Assembly (NCBI RefSeq): GCF_014197055.1
Contig: NZ_JACIEW010000009.1
Span: forward strand, 89,051 to 153,050
DNA: 64,000 bases
DNA from: Devosia subaequoris
Lineage (GTDB): Bacteria > Pseudomonadota > Alphaproteobacteria > Rhizobiales > Devosiaceae
Direction of reading: 5' to 3'
Part shown: positions 18,058 through 26,652 of the stretch, one piece after another
How the letters are laid out: each line of letters opens with the position of its first letter
How positions within the stretch are numbered: the stretch's first letter is position 1
The notes under the pieces: generated by a model
The model's input: the letters and a program-made list of their open reading frames with translations, nothing else
Told to the model about the DNA's origin: nothing
Database searches by the model: none
Translations under genes and position numbers: made by a program

Positions 18058-19257
18058 ATGTTTCTCGACGTTCTGCGCCGCCGCAACCCTGCCTTTGTCG
18101 AAGCCGCCATGGCGCTGCATCAATCAGGGCAGGTACCGGCCAATGCCTACGTGCTCGATCTCGATGCGGTCGAAGCCAACGCCCGAGTGCTCAAGTCCGA
18201 GGCGGACAAGTACGGCCTCAAGATCTTTGCCATGACCAAGCAGGTGGGGCGTTCGTCCAGCTTCTGCCAGGCGGTGCAGCGTGGCGGTATCGAAAAGTCG
18301 GTGGCCGTCGATATGGCCTGTGCGCGGGCGACCCACAATGCTGGTATGCCGGTGGGCCATCTGGGGCATTTGCAGCAAGTGGCGCGGGCCGAGGCCGATG
18401 CGGCTGCAGCAACTTTCCGTCCGGACTACTGGACCGTTTTCAACGCCGAAAAGGCACATGAGGCGGGGCAGGCGGCGCACAAGGCGGGTTACAAGCAGAA
18501 CCTGCTCGCGCGGATCAAGGCGGAGGGCGATACGTTCTATCGTGGCCATGAAGGCGGGTTCGAGGCAGCCGACATCGTGAGCGTGGCCGAGGGGCTGGAC
18601 CGGGTCGAAGGTGGGCGCTTTGCCGGGATCACGACTTTCCCGGCGCTGCTGTTCGACCACGAGACGCGCAAGGTGAGGCCGACGCCGAACCTGGCGACCC
18701 TGTCGCGTGCGGCTGAAGCGCTGCGCAAGGCGGGCCGGCGGGATGTCGAGATCAATGCACCCGGAACCACATCGTCAGTGTTGTTGCAGGGACTAGCCGA
18801 AGCCGGGGCAACGCAGTGCGAGCCGGGCAATGGGCTGCATGGCACGACGGCGCTGCATGTGATGGAGGATCTGCCCGAATTGCCGGCGGTACTCTACCTT
18901 ACCGAAGTGTCGCATCTGTCGGGCGGCAAGGCCTATTGCCTGGGCGGCGGGTTCTATATCGATCCGATCTTCCCTGATTATCCGGTCAAGGCCATCGTGT
19001 CGCGCGAGCCGACGACGGCTGCAGGCGCGCTGCGCGATGTGGAAATTCCGCCCCCTTCGGCCATCGACTATTACGCGATGATCGATGCCGATGGCGCCTC
19101 CGCACCGCGACCCGGCGATACGGCGGTGTTCGGGTTCCGCGGGCAGGCTTTTGTCACGCGCGCCTATGTCGTGGGGGTTTCCGGCGTTTCGACGGGCAAC
19201 CCCAAGGTCGAAACCATTGAAGACAGCTTTGGCCGCACAGCGGCATGGCCGGTATAG
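18058..19257 (+). CDS. yhfX: YhfX family PLP-dependent enzyme (alanine racemase-like N-terminal domain)
   Basis: Starting at ATG 18058, behind TAGGAG, gives 399 residues beginning MFLDVLRRRNPAFVEAA, as in YhfX. The fold-III PLP barrel shows in ANAYVLDLDAVEANARVLK and the presumed PLP lysine K61 in FAMTKQVGRS. It also has a C-terminal beta domain. E. coli YhfX belongs to the little-known yhf operon and its reaction is not established. Here it lies between the permease and ATPase genes of an importer, so it probably acts on the imported amino compound, perhaps as a racemase or epimerase. Confidence 0.83.
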   Translation: MFLDVLRRRNPAFVEAAMALHQSGQVPANAYVLDLDAVEANARVLKSEADKYGLKIFAMTKQVGRSSSFCQAVQRGGIEKSVAVDMACARATHNAGMPVGHLGHLQQVARAEADAAAATFRPDYWTVFNAEKAHEAGQAAHKAGYKQNLLARIKAEGDTFYRGHEGGFEAADIVSVAEGLDRVEGGRFAGITTFPALLFDHETRKVRPTPNLATLSRAAEALRKAGRRDVEINAPGTTSSVLLQGLAEAGATQCEPGNGLHGTTALHVMEDLPELPAVLYLTEVSHLSGGKAYCLGGGFYIDPIFPDYPVKAIVSREPTTAAGALRDVEIPPPSAIDYYAMIDADGASAPRPGDTAVFGFRGQAFVTRAYVVGVSGVSTGNPKVETIEDSFGRTAAWPV

Positions 19258-19268
19258 GAGCGCACGAC

Positions 19269-20006
19269 ATGACCCAACCTGTTCTGGCCCTCAACAATAT
19301 CCGCAAGAGCTTTGGCGGCGTCGTTGCCATTGAGGATTTCAGCCTCACCATCGAGCCGGGCGAGATCGTCGCACTGGTCGGTGACAATGGCGCGGGCAAG
19401 TCGACGCTGATCAAGATCGTCTCCGGCGTGCATGCGCCAACCGCCGGCAGCATCGTCATCGAAGGAGAAAGCGTCGCCATGTCAAGTGCGACCAAGGCCC
19501 GGGAGCACGGCATCGAGGTCGTTTACCAGGATCTGGCGCTGGCCGATCAGCAATCGGTCTATATGAATCTGTTCCTCGGGCGCGAGGTGACCAAGGGACC
19601 GTTCGGACAGCTTGATCGCAAGACCATGATCGCCGAGACCCAGCGCCTGGTGGATGAATTGGATGTGCGCATTCCCTCACCGCACGCCACTATCCGCGAT
19701 CTGTCGGGTGGGCAGAGGCAGGGTATCGCCATTGCCCGCGCCACGCGCTGGGCCAAGAAGCTGATCCTGCTCGATGAACCCACGGCAGCGCTGGGCGTCG
19801 CGGAAACGGCCAAGGTGGAAAAGATCGTGGCCGGGCTCAAGGCGCGCAATATCGGGGTGCTGATCATCAGCCATAGCTTGGATCAGGTGTTCCGTTTATC
19901 GGACCGGATCTGTGTACTGCGACGCGGGAAGCAGATCGGCATTCGCAACACAGCTGACACCGACAAGAACGAGATCGTCTCGATGATCACGGGTCTGAGC
20001 GCGTAG
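19269..20006 (+). CDS. Sugar-type ABC transporter ATP-binding protein, single domain (FrcA-like)
   Basis: Starting at ATG 19269 after an AGGAG gives 245 residues. Motifs are Walker A GDNGAGKS near residue 38, signature LSGGQRQG and Walker B LILLDEPTAALG. RbsA-type ATPases usually carry two fused domains of about 500 residues; this one has only the first, as in FrcA-type systems, and must dimerise. It completes the importer of cassette C. Confidence 0.9.
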   Translation: MTQPVLALNNIRKSFGGVVAIEDFSLTIEPGEIVALVGDNGAGKSTLIKIVSGVHAPTAGSIVIEGESVAMSSATKAREHGIEVVYQDLALADQQSVYMNLFLGREVTKGPFGQLDRKTMIAETQRLVDELDVRIPSPHATIRDLSGGQRQGIAIARATRWAKKLILLDEPTAALGVAETAKVEKIVAGLKARNIGVLIISHSLDQVFRLSDRICVLRRGKQIGIRNTADTDKNEIVSMITGLSA

Positions 20007-20099
20007 TAGGTCCAAGGGGCCGTTGCAATATACGGCCCTCAGCAACGCGTCCCAAGTACAAGCCCGCTGCGCGGGATGTTCAGCGGCATCGTTTAGGCC

Positions 20100-20562
20100 T
20101 TTGAGCGGCTAAGGTTGCAGTCGGACCACCATCAAACCGCCAAGCGCCGGTATTACCGCTGAATTGAGATGGGCGTGCTCGAAAAGCTGTTCGAGGCACT
20201 GGCCAGGAAAGGTAACCTCGATTGGGTGGCGTCGATTCCACTTCCATCCGTGTCCAGCCACAAGCCGCCGGTGCATGGCAAAAGGGGGACGGACACCCAA
20301 GATCTTGGCCGCTCTCGCGGCGGGCTAGGCACCAAGATCATGTCGTTGTGCGCCCGGCGCGCCGGCGCGCGTTGTGCTTGCGCCGTGCCATCGCGGTTAC
20401 CTGATCCATGGCAAGGATCTACTGGACGGCCTTAAGTCTCGCCACGTCATCGCTGACCGCGCCTCTGACGCCGAGCACTTCCACGACACCCTTCTTGATG
20501 CTGGAGCGATCCCCGTCATCCCGCCAAGACAAGAACGGCGGCGTCCCCACACTTGCGACTGA
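20100..20562 (+). pseudogene. IS5-family transposase remnant with frameshifts
   Basis: Pieces of one IS5-type transposase appear in order but in three frames: GVLEKLFEALARKGNLDW (from 20169), then DSTSIRVQPQAAGA (from about 20228), then GRSRGGLGTKI (about 20305), then HVIADRASDAEHFHDTLL and GAIPVIPPRQERR (to 20562). At least three frameshifts are needed to join them, and the C-terminus is missing. It fills most of the 568-base gap between cassettes C and E; no other gene is seen there. Confidence 0.85.
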
Positions 20563-20574
20563 CAGCTCTCCAAC

Positions 20575-20925
20575 CTAGTCCAGAGCCGCGATGGCGGTCA
20601 TTTCGACGCGCAGACCGGGAATGGCAAGGCGGGCTTCGACTGTTGCGCGTGCGGGCAAGTTGGCCTTGTCCAGCCACTCGTCCCACACCGCATTCATGGC
20701 GTTGAAATCGCTGATATGGGGCAGGTAGATATTGACCGACAGGAGCTTCGCGCGGCTAGTTCCCGACCTTTTCAAGAGGTCATCTATCTTGGCGAGCACT
20801 TCGCGCGTCTGTACTTCAATCGGGGCACCGATACTGTCGGCGATCTGGCCCGCAATATAGACGGTGTGGTTGTGCACCACGGCCGCGGCAAAGCGCTGGC
20901 CATTCTCAATTCGCTTGATCGTCAT
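20575..20925 (-). CDS. RidA family protein (YjgF/YER057c/UK114)
   Basis: Starting at ATG (20925, reading left) after GAGGAC gives 116 residues, the normal family length. Motifs are VYIAGQIAD, REVLAKIDDLLKRSG and the C-terminal LRVEMTAIA, with PARATVEARL supplying the Arg of the active-site cleft. RidA proteins hydrolyse reactive enamine/imine intermediates, but cluster-linked members may have special substrates. It ends the leftward operon of cassette E. Confidence 0.88.
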   Translation of the reverse strand: MTIKRIENGQRFAAAVVHNHTVYIAGQIADSIGAPIEVQTREVLAKIDDLLKRSGTSRAKLLSVNIYLPHISDFNAMNAVWDEWLDKANLPARATVEARLAIPGLRVEMTAIAALD

Positions 20926-20932
20926 AAGGTCC

Positions 20933-21988
20933 TCAATTGATGCGCAAGCCGGAAGCGGCGTCGAAGAGGTGAACGGTGCCGGGCATAGGGGCCAAGCTAA
21001 AATGATCTCCAGGACCCATCTGCAGGCGTTCGCGCAGCGCCACCATAACTTCGGTGCCGGCGAGGCGGCTGACGACCTGGGTTTCGGCGCCGGTTGGCTC
21101 CACGGTGACGATCTCGGCTGGCGTGCCGCCATCGGACACGACCAAATGTTCGGGACGGATGCCAAGCATAATTGCCTGACCGTCGACTCTGTCAGGAGTG
21201 GTGTCCAAAGCGATTTCGGTGCCGTCCTCGGCAATGAAACGCCCGGCGCGGACCGTGCCGGGCAGCATGTTCATCGCCGGCGAGCCGATGAAGCCGGCAA
21301 CGAAGACATTGGCAGGCCGATCGTAGAGCTCCAGGGGAGTGCCAATCTGCTCGATGAGACCATCATGCATGACGACGATGCGGTCGGCCATGGTCATGGC
21401 TTCTATCTGGTCGTGGGTGACATAGACGGTCGTGGTCTTGAGACGGGCATGGTTTTGCTTGATCTCGCTGCGCATCTGCACGCGCAGCTTGGCATCGAGG
21501 TTGGACAAGGGCTCGTCGAAGAGGAAGACAGCTGGACTGCGCACGATGGCGCGGCCCATGGCCACACGCTGGCGTTGGCCACCAGACAATTCCTTGGGTA
21601 AGCGTTCGAGATAGGGCGTCAGGCCGAGAATACCGGCTGCTCTCGCAACCCTCTCCTTGCGCTCGGCGGGGGACATCCCCTTGAGGCGGAGTGCAAAGGT
21701 CATATTCTGCTCGACGGTCATATGAGGATAAAGCGCATAGGACTGGAACACCATGGCAATGTCGCGATCCTTGGGTGCCAAGTCGTTGATGATCTGTCCA
21801 CCAATCGAAATATCGCCGCTGCTGATCTCCTCAAGGCCCGCGATCATGCGCAGCAGGGTGGACTTGCCACAGCCGGACGGGCCGACCAGAACTAGGAATT
21901 CGCCGTCCCGGATGTCGACCGAGACACCCTTGAGGACTTCCAACTTATTGTAGATTTTGCGCACGTCGCGAATCGTGACTGTACCCAT
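20933..21988 (-). CDS. Sugar ABC transporter ATP-binding protein (MalK/UgpC type)
   Basis: Starting at ATG (21988) after GGAGGCACC gives 351 residues; a longer frame to 22090 lies inside the SDR gene. Walker A GPSGCGKS, LSGGQRQRVAMGRA, FLFDEPLSNLD and a C-terminal TOBE part (GIRPEHL) are present. The leftward operon has no binding protein or permease. The rightward operon of the same cluster (26653-29822) has both but no ATPase, so this is very likely its missing motor. Confidence 0.92.
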   Translation of the reverse strand: MGTVTIRDVRKIYNKLEVLKGVSVDIRDGEFLVLVGPSGCGKSTLLRMIAGLEEISSGDISIGGQIINDLAPKDRDIAMVFQSYALYPHMTVEQNMTFALRLKGMSPAERKERVARAAGILGLTPYLERLPKELSGGQRQRVAMGRAIVRSPAVFLFDEPLSNLDAKLRVQMRSEIKQNHARLKTTTVYVTHDQIEAMTMADRIVVMHDGLIEQIGTPLELYDRPANVFVAGFIGSPAMNMLPGTVRAGRFIAEDGTEIALDTTPDRVDGQAIMLGIRPEHLVVSDGGTPAEIVTVEPTGAETQVVSRLAGTEVMVALRERLQMGPGDHFSLAPMPGTVHLFDAASGLRIN

Positions 21989-22010
21989 AATGGTGCCTCC
22001 AGCGGATTGA

Positions 22011-22757
22011 CTAATATGTGGCCCGGCCACCGGAAAGATCGAAAACGGACGCCGTTGTGAAGCTGTTTTCCCGGCTGACGAGCCAGCCAACCATGCTGGC
22101 GGCTTCTTCCACTTCTAGGAAACGGCCACGGGGGATGCGGCTGAGCATGTATTCGATGAATTCAGGCTTGAGCTCATCGAGGATGCGCGTCTTGGCGGTG
22201 GCTGGCGTGATGGCATTGACGGCAATGTCATACCGCGCCAATTCCTTGCCAAGCGCCTTGGTCATCGCAATGACGCCACCCTTGGCCGCCGCATAGGCAG
22301 AGGCCAACGGATTGCCTTCCTTGCCGGCGATCGAGGCGATGTTGACGATACGCCCATAATTGGCGGCCTTCATGTAGGGCACAACGGCGCGATTGACGTA
22401 GAAGGCTCCATTAAGGTCGATATCGACCACCCGGCGCCATTCGATAGGATCGTACTCGTCGAGCGGGGCATTCTTCCCAGCGATACCAGCCGAGTGAACG
22501 AGGATGTCTATGCCGCCAGTGCCTTGAGCGACCGATGCGGCTGCGGCCGCCACGGCGTCACAATCGGCAATATCCACGATCACGGTGGATGCGGCTTCAC
22601 CCAGTCGGGCCTGAGCAGATGCCAGAACACCTGCGTCAATATCCCAGAGGCTGACGCGGGCACCCGAGGCCACGAGACGAGAGGCGATGGCCAGGCCAAT
22701 CCCCTGTCCTCCGCCGGTGACAATGGCGGTCTGGTTGTGAAGATCGTAAGAATTCAT
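22011..22757 (-). CDS. SDR family NAD(P)-dependent oxidoreductase
   Basis: The 248-residue classical short-chain dehydrogenase has the cofactor motif TGGGQGIG (14-21) and a catalytic Ser142, Tyr155, Lys159 triad (YAAAK). Asp at the end of the second strand (LWDID) favours NAD. With a lactonase-type amidohydrolase upstream and a RhaM-like mutarotase in the divergent operon, a role in oxidative deoxysugar catabolism (such as fucose/rhamnose-type 2-keto-3-deoxy acid dehydrogenase) is plausible. This is inference from context. Confidence 0.85.
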   Translation of the reverse strand: MNSYDLHNQTAIVTGGGQGIGLAIASRLVASGARVSLWDIDAGVLASAQARLGEAASTVIVDIADCDAVAAAAASVAQGTGGIDILVHSAGIAGKNAPLDEYDPIEWRRVVDIDLNGAFYVNRAVVPYMKAANYGRIVNIASIAGKEGNPLASAYAAAKGGVIAMTKALGKELARYDIAVNAITPATAKTRILDELKPEFIEYMLSRIPRGRFLEVEEAASMVGWLVSRENSFTTASVFDLSGGRATY

Positions 22758-23683
22758 GGATATCGGTCCAACTGGATGTCGGTGAAATTGTAGAAGCGCG
22801 CTGCATTGCCGGCAAATATGGCCAGCAGCTCATCATCGCTCAGATCAGCGAAGATGCGCCGGAAGCTCTCATAGGTCTGAGCAAAGCTGGCATGCTGGGT
22901 AACCACCGGATGGTCGCTGGCCAAAAGGCATCTATGTGGCCCAAAGGCGTCAAGGCAGGTCATGGCCACGTCGCGCAGGCTCGCTTCGGTCCAGTCCGGA
23001 TCGTAGGCCACCATGTCGGAAATCTTGAGCACCAGGTTTGGCACACGGGCGAGGCTGGATAGTCCCGATGCCCAGTTGGCCATGCCCTCGACCGTCCGGT
23101 CGAATGGGGAGCCACAATGATTGAGGGCAAAAGCAACCTCGGGAAACGCCGCCAGCAGGTCGAGCACCTCCGCAACCTGCCAGGGCGATATCAGAAGATC
23201 AAAAGACAGGCCATAGCGGCCGAGTGCGGCGAGGCCGCGACGCCATTGCGGGTCGGCCACCAGATGCTTGTCGGCCACAGCAGAGCGCGCGGGGTCGGGA
23301 TGCCAGCTGACAATCTGGCGTATCCCGGTTACCCGGCCATTTGCGGCCATTGCGGCCAGGGTGTCTTCCACATCGGGCGCGCGCAGATCGGCAAATCCGA
23401 CGTAGCGCCCTGCAATGCCCGAGGGGCGCTCAAGGCTATCGAGCCAGGCGATTTCGCCCAACGGATTGGTCGCGTCCCAATTGGCCTCCACATGAACGCT
23501 GGCAATGACGTCGTATCCGCGTGTGTCGCGCAGATAGTCCTGCGGTAGGCAATTGCGCGTAAGGACCGCGTCCTGTTGTCCGCGCAACCACGGATGACGG
23601 TCAATCGCCAAATCCCAGAAATGGTGGTGGGCGTCCACGATCGGGCCGCAATAGAGCCCTGCACTGTCACGCAACGGGCTCAT
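22754..23683 (-). CDS. Amidohydrolase 2 family lactonase (L-fuconolactonase / L-rhamnonolactonase-like)
   Basis: Starting at ATG (23683) gives 309 residues; its start overlaps the stop of the upstream gene (TAATG), and its stop overlaps the SDR start. The metal-site motif DAHHHFWD (17-24), WLDSLERP, FALNHCGSPF and LASDHPV near 260 are those of amidohydrolase 2 proteins that open sugar 1,4-lactones. It likely hydrolyses the aldonolactone formed in the pathway. Confidence 0.82.
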   Translation of the reverse strand: MSPLRDSAGLYCGPIVDAHHHFWDLAIDRHPWLRGQQDAVLTRNCLPQDYLRDTRGYDVIASVHVEANWDATNPLGEIAWLDSLERPSGIAGRYVGFADLRAPDVEDTLAAMAANGRVTGIRQIVSWHPDPARSAVADKHLVADPQWRRGLAALGRYGLSFDLLISPWQVAEVLDLLAAFPEVAFALNHCGSPFDRTVEGMANWASGLSSLARVPNLVLKISDMVAYDPDWTEASLRDVAMTCLDAFGPHRCLLASDHPVVTQHASFAQTYESFRRIFADLSDDELLAIFAGNAARFYNFTDIQLDRYP

Positions 23684-25278
23684 TAACGCCCCATATGAAC
23701 GCGGCGGGCGATCTGCTCGGCTAGCGTCAGCCAGCGGCGCGCCACTGCGCCGTTCCATGACATGGCCGTGGCAAGCGCCTCGGCCTGCAACTGGGAGAGG
23801 CGCTCCACAGGCAGTCCGGCCGACCCGTCCAGTTCAGACGCTATGGCAAGAAAGCGTTCCGCTGCCGCCTCACCACCCAGGCGGGGGGCCAAGTCGCGCG
23901 TGACGAATTCAGACCATTTCAGCGCCGGATTCCAGGTGAAACGGGCAAAAGCCAGATAGCTCAGTTCCACGGTGGCGCTGTAGTCGGAAGCCTCTCCCCA
24001 GACGGTCAGCCCCTGCATGCCCAATTGCGCGCCGCGTCTGGCCATGTCGGCGAAATCGCCGCCATTGAAGGCATATCGTTCGGTCCGATTGTCGCCATTC
24101 CACTGGCTCGCAAACTGGCAGCGAAGGACGTTTGGCTGGGTAGGCAGCGACGCCACATAGCCCGGTTCGAGTTCGTTGCGCAGCCGCTTCCAATAACTGC
24201 GATTGGCAGTGTGCTGGTAGATGGCTCCCTGAGGCAGCGCCGATTGCGCAGACGTTGCCACCGGATCGAGCAGATTGTCCCATTGCATTTCGCAATAGAT
24301 CCAGAGGTCGGGCCGCTTCGCTATTGCAGCCGCATAGAGGCGGGGAAAATTGATCGCCATGTCGGTGTGTGACCAGGAGTCGCCGTGAACATCTTCGCGC
24401 CTTTGCGCCTCGGCGTCATTGTCTCGGCGGGCTCGGCAGCGGTCGCAATCACAGACGCCATAATCGCCGCTCTCAATATTGATGCCGCCAATTTCGAACG
24501 TCTCGGCCAGCCATGCGACAGCCTCTTCCATCCAGTCCATGGTTTCGGGCGCGCTGGGGCATGCGCTCATGGTGTAGTCCGAATGGGGGAAGTTCAGCGG
24601 GAAGGCGAGATCGGCGATCTGGAATCCGACATCTCGGTTCATCTTGGCGGCATGCTGCGGATTTTCCTTCAACCAGGTCGACAGATTGTAGCGGTGCTTG
24701 CCCTCCCAGTAGACGCCGCCATATGCGCCGATGGCAATGCCGGGAATGATGCGCACACCCCGCTCATTGGCATAGCGACAAAGCTGCTGGGCAGCCTCAA
24801 CCCCGCCATGACTGTCGCGCAGAAAGCCATAGATGATAATGCCGCCAATGCGGTTCCTGGAGCAGAAGTCGATCAGGCGCTGATAGTCGGCTAGAAAGCC
24901 GCCGGGCGGCTTCTGATAAGGATTGAAGACGCCGATTTCCTGATGACCTATCTGGGATAACTCCCAATTGGTGGAATGGTCCCAGGTCCAGAATGACCGA
25001 TATTTCATGCCTGGCGCACCCGCGATCGGGGCATCTGCAAGGCGAGCCAGAAGGCGGTCACTAGCGCTGTGAGCGATGAGTTCTTCGACGCCGTAGATGA
25101 CGCCTGAAAACGGGCCGCCGCGCACTTCGATGGTTCCATCGAGGGCACTAATCACAAAGGCGCCTTCTGCCAAGGACGTATCAAGAACCAGTCTGATCGA
25201 CTGTTCCTGGAGCGGGCTATCATGAAGAGATTCACGGAGACGCTCGGCCGCATAGGGGTGTGTGTGTCTGTGCGCCAT
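23683..25278 (-). CDS. Putative cytosolic glycoside-hydrolase-like protein
   Basis: The 531-residue protein has an N-terminal domain of about 85 residues with RGGPFSGVIYGVEELI, like the small alpha/beta domain ahead of GH20/GH67 catalytic barrels. A probable TIM barrel follows, with HSTNWELSQIGHQEIGVFNP, GGINIESGDYGVCDCDRC (two CxC/CxxC cysteines near 270) and TVWGEASDYSATVELSY. There is no signal peptide. The Cys cluster recalls DUF4838-type proteins. I cannot name a GH family with certainty. It is first in the leftward operon and would act on an imported oligosaccharide or glycoside. Confidence 0.6.
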   Translation of the reverse strand: MAHRHTHPYAAERLRESLHDSPLQEQSIRLVLDTSLAEGAFVISALDGTIEVRGGPFSGVIYGVEELIAHSASDRLLARLADAPIAGAPGMKYRSFWTWDHSTNWELSQIGHQEIGVFNPYQKPPGGFLADYQRLIDFCSRNRIGGIIIYGFLRDSHGGVEAAQQLCRYANERGVRIIPGIAIGAYGGVYWEGKHRYNLSTWLKENPQHAAKMNRDVGFQIADLAFPLNFPHSDYTMSACPSAPETMDWMEEAVAWLAETFEIGGINIESGDYGVCDCDRCRARRDNDAEAQRREDVHGDSWSHTDMAINFPRLYAAAIAKRPDLWIYCEMQWDNLLDPVATSAQSALPQGAIYQHTANRSYWKRLRNELEPGYVASLPTQPNVLRCQFASQWNGDNRTERYAFNGGDFADMARRGAQLGMQGLTVWGEASDYSATVELSYLAFARFTWNPALKWSEFVTRDLAPRLGGEAAAERFLAIASELDGSAGLPVERLSQLQAEALATAMSWNGAVARRWLTLAEQIARRVHMGR

Positions 25279-25405
25279 CGATCATCATACCTCGTCTCCG
25301 CTCGCTTCACATTGACAGAATAAAGCATCATGACTATCAAATATCAACATTAATTTTTGCTGGTGATAATGCACTCATCCTCGGCAGCATCCCACAGGAG
25401 CGTTC
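25279..25405. promoter_or_regulatory. Divergent promoter region of the deoxysugar-type cluster
   Basis: This AT-rich stretch lies between the two divergent operons of cassette E. For the rightward operon, TTGACA (25312-25317) and TATCAA (25335-25340) are 17 bases apart, a good sigma70 pair. A direct repeat TATCAAATATCAA overlaps the -10 and could bind the cluster's IclR regulator. Confidence 0.5.
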
Positions 25406-26485
25406 ATGCCTGCGCAATCCGTCTTCGATTTCGCCAGTCTGCAGCAGACCTGGGCCATGCCCAGCGCGCCGCGTCCGATCACCATTTTAGGCGCCGGTGG
25501 CATCGTCCGAGACGGGCATTTGCCAGCCTATCGGAGAATGGGACTTCCAGTCGCCGGCGTCTTCGATGTGAACGCGGAAGCCGCGCGCAAACTTGCTGCC
25601 GATTTCGACATCCCGGTGGTCCATCAAACTTTGGACGACACCCTCGCCGCCTGCGGCACGCGCGGTGTGTTTGACCTGGCGCTACCGCCGGCCGCGATCC
25701 TGCAAACAGTGGAACAACTGCCCGAGGGCAGCATTGCGCTCATCCAGAAGCCGCTGGGCCCGGATGGGGCAGCGGCGCGTCAGATCGTTGACACCTTGCA
25801 AGCCCGCTCGGTCACCGCCGCCACCAATTTTCAGCTGCGTTTCACCCCCTCGATGTTGGCCATTCGTGATGCGGTGCGTCGGGGCCTGCTGGGCGACATT
25901 GTCGACGTCGAGGTTCGGCTTGCCGTTTATATGCCCTGGGAGCTGTGGTCGTTCATCCCCTCGCTGGACGCGGTGGAAATTCCGCTGCATTCCATTCATT
26001 ATCTCGACTGGATACGGTCTCTGCTCGGCGAGCCTGAAAGCGTTTTTGCTAAGGCCGTGAAGCATCCCCGCTACCCGACCCTGGCCGATGCGCGGTCCAG
26101 CATTATCCTTGATTATGGCGACCGCGTGCGCTGTGCGCTATCGCTCAATCACACCTACAATTACGGCCCCAAACATGTCGAAGCCACGATAAGGGTCGAG
26201 GGCACAAAGGGCGCCGCCCACCTGAGCGTGGGCTACCTGATCGACTACAACAAGCCGGTCCCTGAAAAGCTCGAATTTGTCACCGAAGGCGGCACATGGA
26301 CCGAACTGCCGCTCAAGGGCGAGCGGGTGCCGGATGCCTTCGGCTTCGTCATGGCGAACCTGCAGCGCTTCGCTGCGGGAGAGGATGCCGTGCTCGACAC
26401 CGATGTCCGAGACTCGGTTCGTACCATGGCGCTTGTGGATGCTGCGCTCAAGTCCAGCAGACTGGGCGGCGTCGTCCCCGAGTGA
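25406..26485 (+). CDS. Gfo/Idh/MocA family oxidoreductase
   Basis: The 359-residue NAD(P)-dependent sugar dehydrogenase starts after CAGGAG. A Rossmann fold begins near 26 (ITILGAGGIV). In place of the canonical EKP it has QKP (114-116, IQKPLGP), and the C-terminal domain keeps IPLHSIHYLDWIRSLLG with a His where the family has its catalytic base. It is the first gene of the rightward operon. The EKP-to-QKP change keeps the lysine and is seen in some family members, so activity is likely. Confidence 0.82.
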   Translation: MPAQSVFDFASLQQTWAMPSAPRPITILGAGGIVRDGHLPAYRRMGLPVAGVFDVNAEAARKLAADFDIPVVHQTLDDTLAACGTRGVFDLALPPAAILQTVEQLPEGSIALIQKPLGPDGAAARQIVDTLQARSVTAATNFQLRFTPSMLAIRDAVRRGLLGDIVDVEVRLAVYMPWELWSFIPSLDAVEIPLHSIHYLDWIRSLLGEPESVFAKAVKHPRYPTLADARSSIILDYGDRVRCALSLNHTYNYGPKHVEATIRVEGTKGAAHLSVGYLIDYNKPVPEKLEFVTEGGTWTELPLKGERVPDAFGFVMANLQRFAAGEDAVLDTDVRDSVRTMALVDAALKSSRLGGVVPE

Positions 26486-26652
26486 TTGAGATATTGATTT
26501 CGCATGAGATATTGTACTTTCATATTTCAAATTACTCGTGTTAGCGTGTTGGAGTTGAAGTCTGGTCGCGGAGGGACGCGGCCAAGCTGGATAACGAGGG
26601 AGTCGCGCCCAAGCCGACAGACCGGGCCGACTGCAAATCAAGGGAAGCGGAG

